From contig NZ_JQMQ01000005.1 of the NCBI RefSeq assembly GCF_000744815.1, positions 6,653,801 through 6,717,800 on the forward strand: a stretch of 64,000 bases of DNA, written 5' to 3'. The notes under the pieces are model-generated. The model was given only the letters and a program-made list of their open reading frames with translations. It searched no databases and was not told where the DNA came from. The stretch comes from Phaeacidiphilus oryzae TH49 (GTDB lineage: Bacteria; Actinomycetota; Actinomycetes; Streptomycetales; Streptomycetaceae). This document shows, piece after piece, positions 1 to 8,161 of the stretch; the stretch's first letter is position 1, and every line of letters starts with the position of its first letter. The position numbers were made by a program, and so were the translations under genes.

Positions 1-2
1 GG

Positions 3-860
3 CTCAGCCGCGGCCGGTTGCGCCCGCCGGTCGGCTGGGGAGCGGTGACGGCGGGCGGCACCATCGCCGGGATCGGCTTCACCGTCTCCCTCCTCATCGC
101 CACCCTGGCCTTCCACGGCCGGCTGCTGGACGAGGCGAAGATCGGCATCCTGACCGCGGTGCTCTGCTCCTTCCTCCTCACCTGGGCCGTCACCGCCGTC
201 ATCGGCGCCCTGCCGCGCAGGCTGCGCACCCACGCGCTCCTCGGCACCGACGAGGGCGTCACGGACCTCGCGATCGACGTCGACCCGGCGCACGACCACG
301 TCCGCGGCCCGGCCGGCTCGCTGGTCACCCTGGTCGAGTACGGCGACTTCGAGTGCACCTACTGCGGCCAGGCCGAACCGGTGGTCCGCCAGCTCCTGGC
401 CGGCTACGGCGACATCCGCTACGTCTGGCGCCACCTGCCGCTGACCGACGTCCACCCGCACGCCCAGCTCGCCGCGGAGGGCGCCGAGGCCGCGGCCGAC
501 CAGGGCGAGTTCTGGCGGATGCATGACCTCCTCCTCAACCACCAGGGCGCGCTGGGCGGCCGCGACCTGGTCGGCTACGCGGAACGCCTCGGCCTGGACA
601 CCGAGCGCTTCCGGCGGCGGCTGATAGAGCACGCGGACGCCCAGCGGGTCGCCGAGGACGTCGAGTCGGCCGACCTCAGCGGCGTCTCCGGCACCCCCAC
701 CTTCTTCGTCAACGGCCGCCGGCACGAGGGCGCGTACGACATCACCGGCCTCACCGAGGCGATCGCGGCGGCCCGCAGCCGGGCGGCGCTCCGCCGGAAG
801 GCGAACCGCGCGGGCGGCGAGGCCCGGCTTTTCGCCAAGGGGGTCACCCGTCGGAGGTGA
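3..860 (+). CDS. nhaA: Na+/H+ antiporter NhaA fused to a DsbA-like thioredoxin domain (5' end outside window)
   Basis: The reading frame is already open at the window edge, so only the C-terminal part is visible. The first ~70 residues form the last two membrane helices of an NhaA antiporter ([13 protein letters not shown]). After a short linker comes a DsbA/thioredoxin-like domain with a CTYC active site (Cys codons near 354 and 363) and the cis-Pro loop GTPTFF. NhaA exchanges sodium for protons across the membrane. The fused disulfide-oxidoreductase domain is known in actinobacterial NhaA proteins, but its role there is unclear. The topology of the last helices decides whether it faces the cytoplasm or the outside. 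Family assignment is secure; which substrate the thioredoxin domain acts on is unknown. Confidence 0.85.
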   Translation, partial: LSRGRLRPPVGWGAVTAGGTIAGIGFTVSLLIATLAFHGRLLDEAKIGILTAVLCSFLLTWAVTAVIGALPRRLRTHALLGTDEGVTDLAIDVDPAHDHVRGPAGSLVTLVEYGDFECTYCGQAEPVVRQLLAGYGDIRYVWRHLPLTDVHPHAQLAAEGAEAAADQGEFWRMHDLLLNHQGALGGRDLVGYAERLGLDTERFRRRLIEHADAQRVAEDVESADLSGVSGTPTFFVNGRRHEGAYDITGLTEAIAAARSRAALRRKANRAGGEARLFAKGVTRRR

Positions 861-1428
861 ATCCTGAGTCACAGTCGCGTCGAGGCGGCCGGCCGGCCCT
901 TCAGCGAGCACGGCGCGTCCAGCGGCCTGTACCGGTGGGAGGCCCGCTGTCTGGCGGTGGCGGACCGCCGACGGCTCGCGGAGAAGTTCGCCCACCTCGT
1001 CGGCCGGGTGGCCGAGGCGATCCACCGCGAGCCGCCGCTGCCGCCGGAGCCGCTGCCGCCGCTCCCACCGCCGGCACCGTCCGACGACCGGCCGAGAAGC
1101 GGAGGACGCTCGTGGATCCCCGGCTGCGCGCCGCCGCGGCGCTCGGCGCGGTCGGGTCCATCACGATGCATCACGTATCCATCGCCCAGCGCCGGGTGGA
1201 GGAGCTGCTGCTGACGTCCGCCTTCCGGGTGGCCGCGGCCGACCCCGCCGCGCCCGGCGGCGGGCCGCGGGCCACCGGGCCGCCGCCCAGCCGGTGCCGC
1301 CCACCCGTCGGGCGGAGATCCTGGCCGCCGCCGTGCCGCTGTTCGCGCGCGACGGGTTCGCCGAGGTCACCAACGGGCAGATCGCGGAGGCGGTGGGGCT
1401 GACGCCGTCCGCGATCTACCGGCACTAG
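861..1428 (+). pseudogene. Decayed regulator with two TetR domains
   Basis: Three stretches in three reading frames line up as one broken TetR-type protein. The first (about 867-1090) reads as the end of a TetR ligand domain (GLYRWEARCLAV, AEKFAHLVGRVAEAI). The second (about 1085-1260) continues it (AAAALGAVGSITMHH, QRRVEELLLTSA). The third (1300-1428) is a TetR helix-turn-helix (RRAEILAAAVPLFARDGF, IAEAVGLTPSAIYRH) and stops at TAG just where the conserved YRHY.SK would continue. This order, ligand domain then a second HTH, fits actinobacterial regulators with tandem TetR domains. The start HTH and the final ligand domain are missing. It cannot make a working regulator as it stands. Confidence 0.6.
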
Positions 1429-1831
1429 GCCCCGCGGCCTGGGGCACGCAGGGCCGCCGTCCCCCCGAAAGGCGCCCCGCGTCGGTATCCCGACGGCTCG
1501 GGCCAACCGGCTCGGGCGGGGGCTCGGGGTCCAAGGCTCCAGCCGCCCGAGATGGTCACCACCGCGCGGGTCGGCCGGTGCCTCCGGCCCCTGAGGCTGT
1601 AGCCGCGAGGGCCCGGGCCGCAGCAGGCCCGGCCCGCAGCAGGCCCGGCCCGCAGCGCGCCCGCCGGGCACCCGCGCCGGCCCAAGGCCGACGCGAATCG
1701 TGCGGCCCGGTTGCCCCGTAATGCGCTCGCCATACCCGCCCGCCCCCTCCGGCCCGCCTGAGCGGAGTGGATGGCTCGTCCGGACCACCAGCGCATGCGA
1801 GCCCGAGCCGCCGTGTGGTCGCGTGGTGCGC
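1429..1831. other. Gene-free stretch upstream of the gas vesicle operon
   Basis: About 400 bases with no convincing gene. The region holds a short tandem repeat (1618-1665) and the probable leader of the gvp operon. No clear -35/-10 pair was found by eye in this very GC-rich DNA. Confidence 0.5.
1618..1665. repeat. 16-bp tandem repeat, about 3 copies
   Basis: Two identical copies of CCGCAGCAGGCCCGGC are followed by a third diverged copy. It sits about 170 bases upstream of gvpO in non-coding DNA. Function unknown. Confidence 0.6.
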
Positions 1832-2146
1832 ATGGCAGAGCGACGTACCGGGTCGGCTACGAAGAAGTCCTCGTCCTCGCGCAGCGCGTCCGGCTGGGCG
1901 CCCGAGGACGTGGCTCATCGTGCCTGCCGGAGTCTGGAGATACTGCTCACCCACCCCGTCGAGGGCGTTTCGGCCGTGTGCCGGAGCGAGGACGGTTGGC
2001 GGGTCCACGTGGATGTGCTCGAAGTCGCGCGCATCCCGGACACCACCAGCCTCCTCGCCACCTACGAGGTGGACCTCGACGGCAGGGGCGAGCTCCTCCA
2101 GTACCGCAGGATCCGTCGCTACCGACGCGGATCGGCGGACGACTGA
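1832..2146 (+). CDS. gvpO: Gas vesicle protein GvpO
   Basis: 104 residues. The N-terminus is basic and Ser-rich; the rest is the compact GvpO domain (APEDVAHRACRSLEILLTH, CRSEDGWRVHVDVLEVARIP, ATYEVDLDGRGELLQYRRI). GvpO is an accessory or regulatory gas vesicle protein. It opens the operon, as in the Streptomyces order O-A-F-G-Y-Z-J-L-S-K. The ATG at 1832 was chosen because the conserved domain begins soon after; the ribosome site is weak, and an in-frame GTG lies 6 bases upstream. The gap to gvpA is 41 bases. Confidence 0.85.
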   Translation: MAERRTGSATKKSSSSRSASGWAPEDVAHRACRSLEILLTHPVEGVSAVCRSEDGWRVHVDVLEVARIPDTTSLLATYEVDLDGRGELLQYRRIRRYRRGSADD

Positions 2147-2187
2147 CCGCATGCGTCCGCCCGACGCGCTCGAGAGGGCGAGGCCCC

Positions 2188-2739
2188 ATGGGCACCACGA
2201 CCACCTACAACGAAGAGACCGTATGCGTGCCGCGCGCCGGCACGCTCTACGACGTGCTCGAACTCATCCTCGATCGCGGCATGGTGATCGACGTCTTCAT
2301 CCGGGTGTCGCTGGTCGGCATCGAGATCCTCAAGATCGACGCCCGGATCGTGGTGGCGAGCGTCGACACCTATCTCCGCTTCGCCGAGGTCTGCAACCGC
2401 CTCGACCTGGAGGCCAACACCCGCACCACGACCGTGCCGGAGCTGTTCGGCGGTGGCGGCGGGCTGGCGAAGAGCGCCGGCAAGAAGGGCGTGAAGAAGG
2501 CCGTCAGTTCGGTCGGCAGCAAGGTCAAGGAGGCCGTCGGAGCGGGCGACGGGGACGATGACGGCGCCGAGGAGGAAGAGGAGGAGGGCGGCGGCGAGCA
2601 GCGGGGGCCCGCGCCCCGCCGCCGAAGCACCGGTGGCTCCGGCCGATCGAGCAGCTCCGGCAGCGGCTCCCGATCCGGATCCGGCAGCCGGTCCCGTACC
2701 GCGACCCGCCCGGCCCGACGCAGCACCGGGAGGAACTGA
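2188..2739 (+). CDS. gvpA: Gas vesicle structural protein GvpA with long low-complexity tail
   Basis: 183 residues. Residues ~15-75 are the GvpA/J family core (LYDVLELILDRGMVIDVFIR, SLVGIEILKIDARIVVASV, TYLRFAEV), the amphipathic fold that builds the gas vesicle wall. The core is followed by a tail of about 100 residues: Gly/Lys, then acidic (EEEEEEGGGE), then a Ser/Arg-rich end. Classical cyanobacterial GvpA has no such tail; Streptomyces GvpA proteins are known to be extended. The ATG follows a GAGAGGGCGAG ribosome site. The gene ends 3 bases before gvpF. Confidence 0.88.
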   Translation: MGTTTTYNEETVCVPRAGTLYDVLELILDRGMVIDVFIRVSLVGIEILKIDARIVVASVDTYLRFAEVCNRLDLEANTRTTTVPELFGGGGGLAKSAGKKGVKKAVSSVGSKVKEAVGAGDGDDDGAEEEEEEGGGEQRGPAPRRRSTGGSGRSSSSGSGSRSGSGSRSRTATRPARRSTGRN

Positions 2740-2742
2740 CCG

Positions 2743-3519
2743 ATGGCCGCCCACGCCCAAGGCATCTACGTCTACGGCTTCGTCCGCGCCGACCACCGCC
2801 TCCGCTCCGGGCAGCGCGGGGTGGGCGCCCCGCCGACCGCGGTCCGCGCGCTGCGCCACGGCGACCTCGCGGCCGTCGTCGGCGACGCGCCCGCCGATCT
2901 GCGGGCCCGCCGCCGCGACCTCCTCGCCCACCAGGACCTGCTGCTCTCCCTCGCCGAGTACGGGCCGGTGCTCCCCATGCGGTTCGGCATGGTCGCCCCG
3001 GACGAGGAGGTAGTGCTCGCCCAGCTGGACGAGCGCCGGGCCGCATACGCCGAGGCCCTCGAACTCCTCGACGGGCGGGACGAGTTCAACCTCAAGGCGC
3101 TGCCCACCGAGGACGCCGTCCCGGCGCTCCTCGGCCAGGACGGCCGGGTCCGGCGGATGCGCGACGAAGTGCGGCGCAGCCCCGGGTACGAGGCGTCGGT
3201 CCGGCTCGGCGAGGCCGTGGCGGCGGGCCTCGCCCGGTTGGCCGGCGAGGCCGCTGAGCAGGTGGTGCGCGAGCTGGCCCCGTTGGCGGACCGCTGGGTG
3301 CGCGGTCCGGAGGTGGCCGGGTACGCGGCGAATGTGTCGTTCCTGGTCGCCGACGGTGCGCAGGAGGACTTCCGGACGGCCGTCGAACGGTTCGCCGCCG
3401 CCCACCGGGACCGGGTGGAGCTGCGGCTGAGCGGGCCGATCCCCTGCTACAGCTTCACCGCGCCCGCTTCCGCGTCCGCGCCCGCTTCCGCGTCCGCGCG
3501 CCTGTCGGCCAGGGTCTGA
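2743..3519 (+). CDS. gvpF: Gas vesicle protein GvpF (GvpL/GvpF family)
   Basis: 258 residues, the usual length for GvpF. It opens with the family start (GIYVYGFVRADH), has the central LPMRFGMVAPDEEVV segment, and ends with the typical SGPIPCYSFT strand, followed by a short Ala/Ser repeat tail. GvpF is a minor, assembly-associated component that in other organisms binds GvpA at the vesicle surface. It is packed between gvpA and gvpG with 1-3 base gaps, so it is surely co-transcribed. A second, more diverged family member (gvpL) lies at 6332-7240. Confidence 0.88.
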   Translation: MAAHAQGIYVYGFVRADHRLRSGQRGVGAPPTAVRALRHGDLAAVVGDAPADLRARRRDLLAHQDLLLSLAEYGPVLPMRFGMVAPDEEVVLAQLDERRAAYAEALELLDGRDEFNLKALPTEDAVPALLGQDGRVRRMRDEVRRSPGYEASVRLGEAVAAGLARLAGEAAEQVVRELAPLADRWVRGPEVAGYAANVSFLVADGAQEDFRTAVERFAAAHRDRVELRLSGPIPCYSFTAPASASAPASASARLSARV

Positions 3520-3520
3520 G

Positions 3521-3775
3521 ATGGGCCTCCTCAGCGGGGTACTGCTGCTGCCACTGGCGCCCGTGCGCGGGGTGGCCTGGGTCGCGGAGCGACTCGGCGA
3601 CGCCGCCGACCGCGAACTCCGCGACCCGGCCGTCGTACGGGCGCGGTTGCGCGCGCTCAACGACGCGCTCGAGGCGGGGGAGATCGGCACCGAGCGGTTC
3701 GAGCGCGAGGAGGAGCGACTGCTGGACCTCCTCGAAGCCGAACCACACCATCCGGCCGGACCGGTGGATCGCTGA
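3521..3775 (+). CDS. gvpG: Gas vesicle protein GvpG
   Basis: 84 residues, the normal GvpG size. The N-terminal hydrophobic segment (LLSGVLLLPLAPVRGVAWVAE) is followed by a charged helix (ALNDALEAGEIGTERFEREE) that is typical of the family. GvpG is an assembly factor in other gas vesicle systems. The ATG is one base after the gvpF stop, which points to translational coupling. Confidence 0.88.
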   Translation: MGLLSGVLLLPLAPVRGVAWVAERLGDAADRELRDPAVVRARLRALNDALEAGEIGTERFEREEERLLDLLEAEPHHPAGPVDR

Positions 3776-3833
3776 CGGCCGACGGCCGCACAGGGCCGCA
3801 AAGACGAGGACAAAGCGCAAGGGGAAGAGACGG

Positions 3834-4760
3834 ATGGACGACAGCAGCAAGGCCGCACTGGCGGCTGCCGTGGCCGGCGGTTATCTGCTCGGCCGAACGA
3901 AGAAGGCGAGGTTCACGCTGGCGCTGGCCTCAGTGCTGGCGGGGCGGAGGCTCCGGCTCTCGCCGCAGGAACTGCTCGCCGAAGGGGCTCGCAAACTCGT
4001 GGCCTCCCCGCAGTTCGCGCAGCTGGGCGACCAGGTGCGCGCGGAACTGCTGCCGGCCGGCCGCGCCGCGCTGTCCTCGGTGGCCAACGCCCGCCTCGAC
4101 TCCTTCGCCGACGTGCTCCAGGACCGCGCGAGCGCGTTCGGCGCGTCCGCGGAGCCGGAGGAAGAGGAGGGCGACGAGGAGGAGTACGACGAGGACGATC
4201 GCTACGACGACGACGAGGACGACTACGAGGACGAAGACGACTACGACGAGGACGAGGACGAGGGCCCGTCCGACGAGGGCGAGGACGAGGGCGAGTCCGA
4301 CGAGGAGGAGCCGGCGCCCGAGCGCCGCAGGCCCGCCAGGCGTCCCGCCGGCCGGCGCGCGGAGAGCAGGCCGGCCAAGAAGGCGCCGCCCGCGAAGAAG
4401 GCCGCGGCGAAGCGGCCCGCGGCCAGGCGCCCGGCCGAGAAGACGGCTCAGCAGGCCACCAAGCAGTCGCGGTCAGGCAGCCGTCCGCCGGCGAAGAAGG
4501 TCGCCAAAAAGGCAGCGATGAAGTCCGCCGCGCAGCCGTCGCCGAAGCCCGCCGCGAAGAGGACGGCCGCCAAGAAGGCGGCACCCGCGAAGAGCGCCGC
4601 GAAGAAGTCGGCGCCGAGGAAGACCAGCCCCCAGAAGTCCGCCGCCAAGAAGACGCCCGCCAAGAAGTCCACGCCGCGCAAGACGGCCTCCGGACGGTCC
4701 GCCTCCGGGCGATCGGCCTCCGGGCGGTCCGCTGCCGGCCGCAACCGGAGCCGGGGGTAG
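3834..4760 (+). CDS. gvpY: GvpY-like gas vesicle cluster protein with acidic middle and histone-H1-like tail
   Basis: 308 residues in three zones. Residues 1-~100 are a globular part (AAVAGGYLLGRTKKARFTLA, LSPQELLAEGARKLVASPQF). Residues ~105-160 are almost purely Asp/Glu/Tyr. Residues ~165-308 are Lys/Ala/Pro/Arg repeats (PAKKA, AAKKS) resembling histone H1, with four SGRSA-type repeats at the end. It sits at the gvpY position of Streptomyces gas vesicle clusters. Its molecular function is not known; the name rests on position and the N-terminal part. A good ribosome site (AAGGGGAAGAGA) precedes the ATG. The opposite charges of middle and tail suggest self-binding or binding to acidic GvpZ, which is inference. 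Confidence 0.75.
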   Translation: MDDSSKAALAAAVAGGYLLGRTKKARFTLALASVLAGRRLRLSPQELLAEGARKLVASPQFAQLGDQVRAELLPAGRAALSSVANARLDSFADVLQDRASAFGASAEPEEEEGDEEEYDEDDRYDDDEDDYEDEDDYDEDEDEGPSDEGEDEGESDEEEPAPERRRPARRPAGRRAESRPAKKAPPAKKAAAKRPAARRPAEKTAQQATKQSRSGSRPPAKKVAKKAAMKSAAQPSPKPAAKRTAAKKAAPAKSAAKKSAPRKTSPQKSAAKKTPAKKSTPRKTASGRSASGRSASGRSAAGRNRSRG

Positions 4761-4766
4761 ACGACC

Positions 4767-5945
4767 ATGGCCAGCAAGGATCAGCGCGACAACGCGCAGG
4801 ACGGCGGCTCGGCCCTCGACCGCGTGCGCGAAGGAATCGTCAGCTACCTGGGCGCGGGCGCCCAGCATCTGACCGACAAGGCCGGCGACAAGGTCTCTGA
4901 CCTCGCCGACCGGCTCACCGACGCCGCCGACAACGGCGGGGTCCTCGGCGGCGCCGGAGGCCGCATCCTGCGCGGCGACTCGCCGTTGAAGGCGCTCGTC
5001 TCGGAGCAGGCGAAGAGCATCAAGGACCCGATCGTCGAGAAGACCAAGGGGCTCTTCGGCGGAGGCGGCAACGGCGGCGACGGCGGCGGCGGGAACGGAG
5101 GCGGTGGCGGCGGGGGCAAGGGCCAGTCCGGCGACACCAAGGTGACGAACATCGTCGAGACCGTCGACATCGGCCTGCCGGTCCGTACGGTGTACGACCA
5201 CTGGACGCAGTACGAGAAGTTCAGCACCTTCACCAAGGGCGTCCGAAGCGTGTCGCAGAGCGACGAGACCGAGTCGGACTGGAAGGTCAAGGTCGGTCCC
5301 TCCACCCGGGGTTGGAAGGCCACGGTCCAGGAGCAGGTCCCCGACGAGCGGATCGTCTGGACGTCCGAGGGGGCCAAGGGGAGCACGCGCGGATCCATCA
5401 CCTTCCACGAGCTGGCGCCCAATCTGACCCGCATCGTGGTGGTCGTCGAGTACTACCCGGCCGGGTTCTTCGAGAAGACCGGCAACCTCTGGCGCGCGCA
5501 GGGCCGCCGCCTGCGCCTCGACCTCAAGCACTTCGCCCGCTATGTGACCCTCGGCGCCGACGAGGAGGTGGAGGGCTGGCGCGGCGAGATCCGCGACGGT
5601 GAGGTCGTCCGCAGCCACGAGGAGGCCATGGAGGACGAGGAGTCCGAAGCCGAGGAGGACGAGGAGCCCGAAGAGGACGAGGACGAAGAGGACGAGGGCG
5701 AGGAAGACGAGTACGACGACGAGTACGGCGACGAAGAGGACCCGGACGAGTACGACGAGGACGAGTACGACGAGGAGGCCGAGGACGACGACGAGTACGG
5801 CGACGAGTACGGCGACGAAGAGGACCCGGACGACTACGACGAGGACGAGTACGACGAGGAGGCCGAGGACGAGGGCGAGGACGACGAGGAAGACGAGGAA
5901 GACGCGGACGCGGAGGAGTACGACGACGAGGAAGAAGAGGAGTGA
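4767..5945 (+). CDS. gvpZ: GvpZ-like SRPBCC-domain protein with very acidic tail
   Basis: 392 residues. Residues ~1-100 are helical and end in a Gly-rich hinge; ~130-275 form an SRPBCC/polyketide-cyclase-type domain (VETVDIGLPVRTVYDHWTQY, FSTFTKGVRSV, ERIVWTSEGA, ITFHELAPNLTRI). The last ~100 residues are almost all Asp, Glu and Tyr with a repeated block (EYGDEEDPDEYDEDEYDEEA). SRPBCC domains bind hydrophobic ligands; here the partner may be the hydrophobic GvpA, but no ligand is known. The position matches gvpZ of Streptomyces clusters. It starts 6 bases after gvpY. Confidence 0.8.
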   Translation: MASKDQRDNAQDGGSALDRVREGIVSYLGAGAQHLTDKAGDKVSDLADRLTDAADNGGVLGGAGGRILRGDSPLKALVSEQAKSIKDPIVEKTKGLFGGGGNGGDGGGGNGGGGGGGKGQSGDTKVTNIVETVDIGLPVRTVYDHWTQYEKFSTFTKGVRSVSQSDETESDWKVKVGPSTRGWKATVQEQVPDERIVWTSEGAKGSTRGSITFHELAPNLTRIVVVVEYYPAGFFEKTGNLWRAQGRRLRLDLKHFARYVTLGADEEVEGWRGEIRDGEVVRSHEEAMEDEESEAEEDEEPEEDEDEEDEGEEDEYDDEYGDEEDPDEYDEDEYDEEAEDDDEYGDEYGDEEDPDDYDEDEYDEEAEDEGEDDEEDEEDADAEEYDDEEEEE

Positions 5946-5954
5946 GGCGCACCC

Positions 5955-6314
5955 ATGATGGAGCCTGACGCCTTCTCCGCCCCCGGCGCGGCCCCCGCCT
6001 ACGCCTCGGAGCGAAGCTTCGGGCCGACCACCACCAACCTCGCCGACCTTCTCGAACGCGTGCTGGACAAGGGCATCGTCATCGCGGGCGACATCAAGAT
6101 CGACCTGCTGGACATCGAGTTGCTCACCATCCGGCTGCGCCTCTTCGTCGCCTCCGTGGACACCGCGCGCAAGGCGGGCATCGACTGGTGGGAGACGGAC
6201 CCCGCGCTCTCCTCCCGCGCCGCCCGCAACGCCCTGGCTGAGGAGAACGCCCGCCTGCGCGAGGCTCTCGCCGCCCACGAGAACGGCGACTCGGCCTCGG
6301 AACAGCACAGTTGA
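5955..6314 (+). CDS. gvpJ: Gas vesicle protein GvpJ (GvpA-related)
   Basis: 119 residues. After a ~25-residue leader comes a GvpA-like core (NLADLLERVLDKGIVIAGDI, KIDLLDIELLTIRLRLFVAS) and the GvpJ-type WWETDP sequence, then a helical tail. GvpJ is a minor shell homolog of GvpA needed for vesicle nucleation or shape in other hosts. Two in-frame ATGs (5955 and 5958) are possible. Its stop lies 17 bases before the ATG of gvpL. Confidence 0.85.
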   Translation: MMEPDAFSAPGAAPAYASERSFGPTTTNLADLLERVLDKGIVIAGDIKIDLLDIELLTIRLRLFVASVDTARKAGIDWWETDPALSSRAARNALAEENARLREALAAHENGDSASEQHS

Positions 6315-6331
6315 AGGAGCCTGAGCCAACG

Positions 6332-7240
6332 ATGAACGCCAGCACGTCGCCCGCTCCGGAGCCCTCCCCCACCGCGACCGCCGCTGCCACCGCGACCGCG
6401 ACCGCCGCCACCGCAGCCCAGGGGACCGCCACCTACGTCTTCGCGGTGAGCCGGGACTGCGTCCCCGGCATCGCCGCCGGACTCGTCGGCCACGCGACGG
6501 GCGGTGGCGGCCCCGTCCGCCTGCTCGCCGCCGGCTCGCTCCAGGCGATCGTGCAGGACGTCCCGTACGGCGAGTTCTGCGAGGAGGCGCTGCGCGAACG
6601 CCTCGCCGACCCCGAGGAGCTGGAACGCTGCACCCGCGCCCACCACGCCGTGGTCGACGCGGTCAGCCGGCGGGGATGCGCGGTGCCGCTGCCGCTCGCC
6701 ACCCTCTACCTCGGCGACGACCGCGCCCGGGCGGCTCTCGCCGCCCACGAGGAGCGCTTCCATGCCTCGCTGGACCGGGTGGCCGGGCGGTCCGAGTGGG
6801 GGGTCAAGGTCCACGTCCCGACGGCGGACGGCCCCGTCATCACCGCCGAGTCCAGCCCCTCCGCCCACGCCTCCGCCCACGCCGGCTCAGGCCGTGCGTA
6901 CCTGGACCGGATCCGCGGGCGTCAGCAGGCGCGCGACCGGCGCTGGGAGGCGTCCCGCCAGGCGGGGGAGACGGTGGACGAGTGCCTGCGGGAGATCGCG
7001 GTGGCTGCCCGCCGGCTGCGTCCGCACGGCGCCCGGGTCACCGGCGCGGCGCGCCCGCAGGTGCTCAACGGCGCCTATCTGGTGGACCGCGAGCGCGAGG
7101 ACGAGCTGGCGGCGGCGGTGGAACGCCTGCGCCGCGACCCGCGTCTGGCCGGGATCGGGATCGACGTCTCCGGCCCGTGGCCGCCGTACTCCTTCGTCTC
7201 CGCCGACGGGGGAGGAGGCGAGCGCGATGGCCGGGCGTGA
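6332..7240 (+). CDS. gvpL: Gas vesicle protein GvpL (GvpL/GvpF family)
   Basis: 302 residues. After an Ala/Thr-rich leader of ~35 residues the GvpL/F fold begins (TYVFAVSRDCVPGIAAGL), with PLPLATLYLGDDRAR, GVKVHVP, LNGAYLVDRE and a final SGPWPPYSF strand. The ATG at 6332 was preferred over a TTG at 6311 because GGAGCC lies at a fitting distance before it. GvpL is an accessory vesicle protein. The 3' end overlaps the start of gvpS by 14 bases. Confidence 0.85.
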   Translation: MNASTSPAPEPSPTATAAATATATAATAAQGTATYVFAVSRDCVPGIAAGLVGHATGGGGPVRLLAAGSLQAIVQDVPYGEFCEEALRERLADPEELERCTRAHHAVVDAVSRRGCAVPLPLATLYLGDDRARAALAAHEERFHASLDRVAGRSEWGVKVHVPTADGPVITAESSPSAHASAHAGSGRAYLDRIRGRQQARDRRWEASRQAGETVDECLREIAVAARRLRPHGARVTGAARPQVLNGAYLVDREREDELAAAVERLRRDPRLAGIGIDVSGPWPPYSFVSADGGGGERDGRA

Positions 7241-7454
7241 GGTGGTGCCGTGGACGGGCCCCGAGGCGGAGGCGCCGATCGGCGTCCCGCTGGTCGACCT
7301 GCTGGACCGGGTGCTCGCGACCGGCGTGGTGGTCAGCGGCGACCTGGTGATCGCCATCGCCGACGTCCCGCTGATCAGGCTCTCGCTGCACGCCCTGCTG
7401 TCCTCGGTGAGCGAGCGGGTGCCGGCGCCGTGGGCGGACGGGGGGCCGCTGTGA
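7227..7454 (+). CDS. gvpS: Gas vesicle protein GvpS (small GvpA-like)
   Basis: 75 residues, essentially a bare GvpA-type core: PLVDLLDRVLATGVVVSGDL, VIAIADVPLIRLSLHALLSS. In Streptomyces clusters this short GvpA/J-like protein sits between gvpL and gvpK and is called GvpS. The ATG overlaps the end of gvpL and is preceded by GGGGGAGGAGG. Its stop overlaps the GTG of gvpK (GTGA). Confidence 0.82.
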   Translation: MAGREVVPWTGPEAEAPIGVPLVDLLDRVLATGVVVSGDLVIAIADVPLIRLSLHALLSSVSERVPAPWADGGPL

Positions 7455-7729
7455 GCGAGGGGAGGATCGACATCGATCCGGAGAGCGCGGCCCGCGATCT
7501 GGCGGCCCTCGTCCTCACCGTGGTCGAGCTGCTACGGCAACTGATGGAGCGTCAGGCGGTTCGCCGCTTCGACCAGGGCGACCTCACCGACGCCCAGACC
7601 GAGCAGGTGGGCCGCACCCTGATGCTCCTCGACCAGCGGATGGACGAACTCTGCGGCCGGCACGGCCTGAGCCGCGCCGACCTCAACCTCGACCTCGGCC
7701 CGCTGGGCAGCCTCCTGCCGTACGAATGA
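7451..7729 (+). CDS. gvpK: Gas vesicle protein GvpK
   Basis: 92 residues. It has the typical GvpK sequence: IDIDPESAARDLAALVLTVV, ELLRQLMERQAVRRFDQG, TEQVGRTLMLLDQRMDEL, LNLDLGPLG. GvpK is a conserved minor protein of gas vesicle assembly and closes the Streptomyces operon. The GTG start overlaps the gvpS stop (GTGA). A hairpin just downstream is the likely end of the transcript. Confidence 0.88.
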   Translation: MSEGRIDIDPESAARDLAALVLTVVELLRQLMERQAVRRFDQGDLTDAQTEQVGRTLMLLDQRMDELCGRHGLSRADLNLDLGPLGSLLPYE

Positions 7730-7750
7730 CGGGGGCTGTGCCCGGCGTCA
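7727..7750 (+). terminator. Hairpin between gvpK and the convergent PspC gene
   Basis: TGACG pairs with CGTCA, and GGGC pairs with GCCC around a TGT loop. It lies between two convergent genes, so it could serve both. No U-run follows, as is usual in Streptomyces. Confidence 0.5.
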
Positions 7751-7948
7751 GTCGTCGGGGAGGAGCAGCCAGAGCGCCAGATAGACGAGGAACTGCGGGC
7801 CGGGCAGCAGGCAGGAGAGCAGGAACAACCCCCGCACGGTCCACGGTTCGAGGCCGAACCGGCGGGCGATTCCGGCGCAGACCCCGCCGAGGACGCGGCC
7901 GGAACGGGGGCGGGAGAGGGTGCGCGGCGCGGACGAGTAGTTCGACAT
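7748..7948 (-). CDS. Small PspC-domain membrane protein
   Basis: 66 residues. It is a minimal PspC domain (SGRVLGGVCAGIARRFGLEP, WTVRGLFLLSCLLPGPQFLV, YLALWLLLP) with a hydrophobic hairpin. PspC proteins take part in envelope stress responses; stand-alone short forms are common in actinobacteria and mostly uncharacterised. It is a single gene facing the gvp operon. Confidence 0.8.
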   Translation of the reverse strand: MSNYSSAPRTLSRPRSGRVLGGVCAGIARRFGLEPWTVRGLFLLSCLLPGPQFLVYLALWLLLPDD

Positions 7949-8161
7949 GGTGGGCCTCCTGGCGGCGGGTCGAGTGAGCTGGACTGCCGGCGGCGGTGCG
8001 GGAGGTTCTGCCGTCCCCGCGTCCTCACCGTCCGACTCCTCAAGCCTCCCCGCCCGGCGGCCGCACGGCGTCGCGCTGCCTGATGAATCCGCCCCCGCCC
8101 TTCCCCTTCCCGGGGCGGACCGGTTCCTCGGGGTCCTCTCAGGGTCCGACCCTGGTACCGC

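Noticed and set aside
4473-6329. 618-residue open frame on the minus strand
   Set aside because: It lies antisense to gvpY, gvpZ and gvpJ and its Leu/Val-rich repeats mirror their acidic repeats; no domain.
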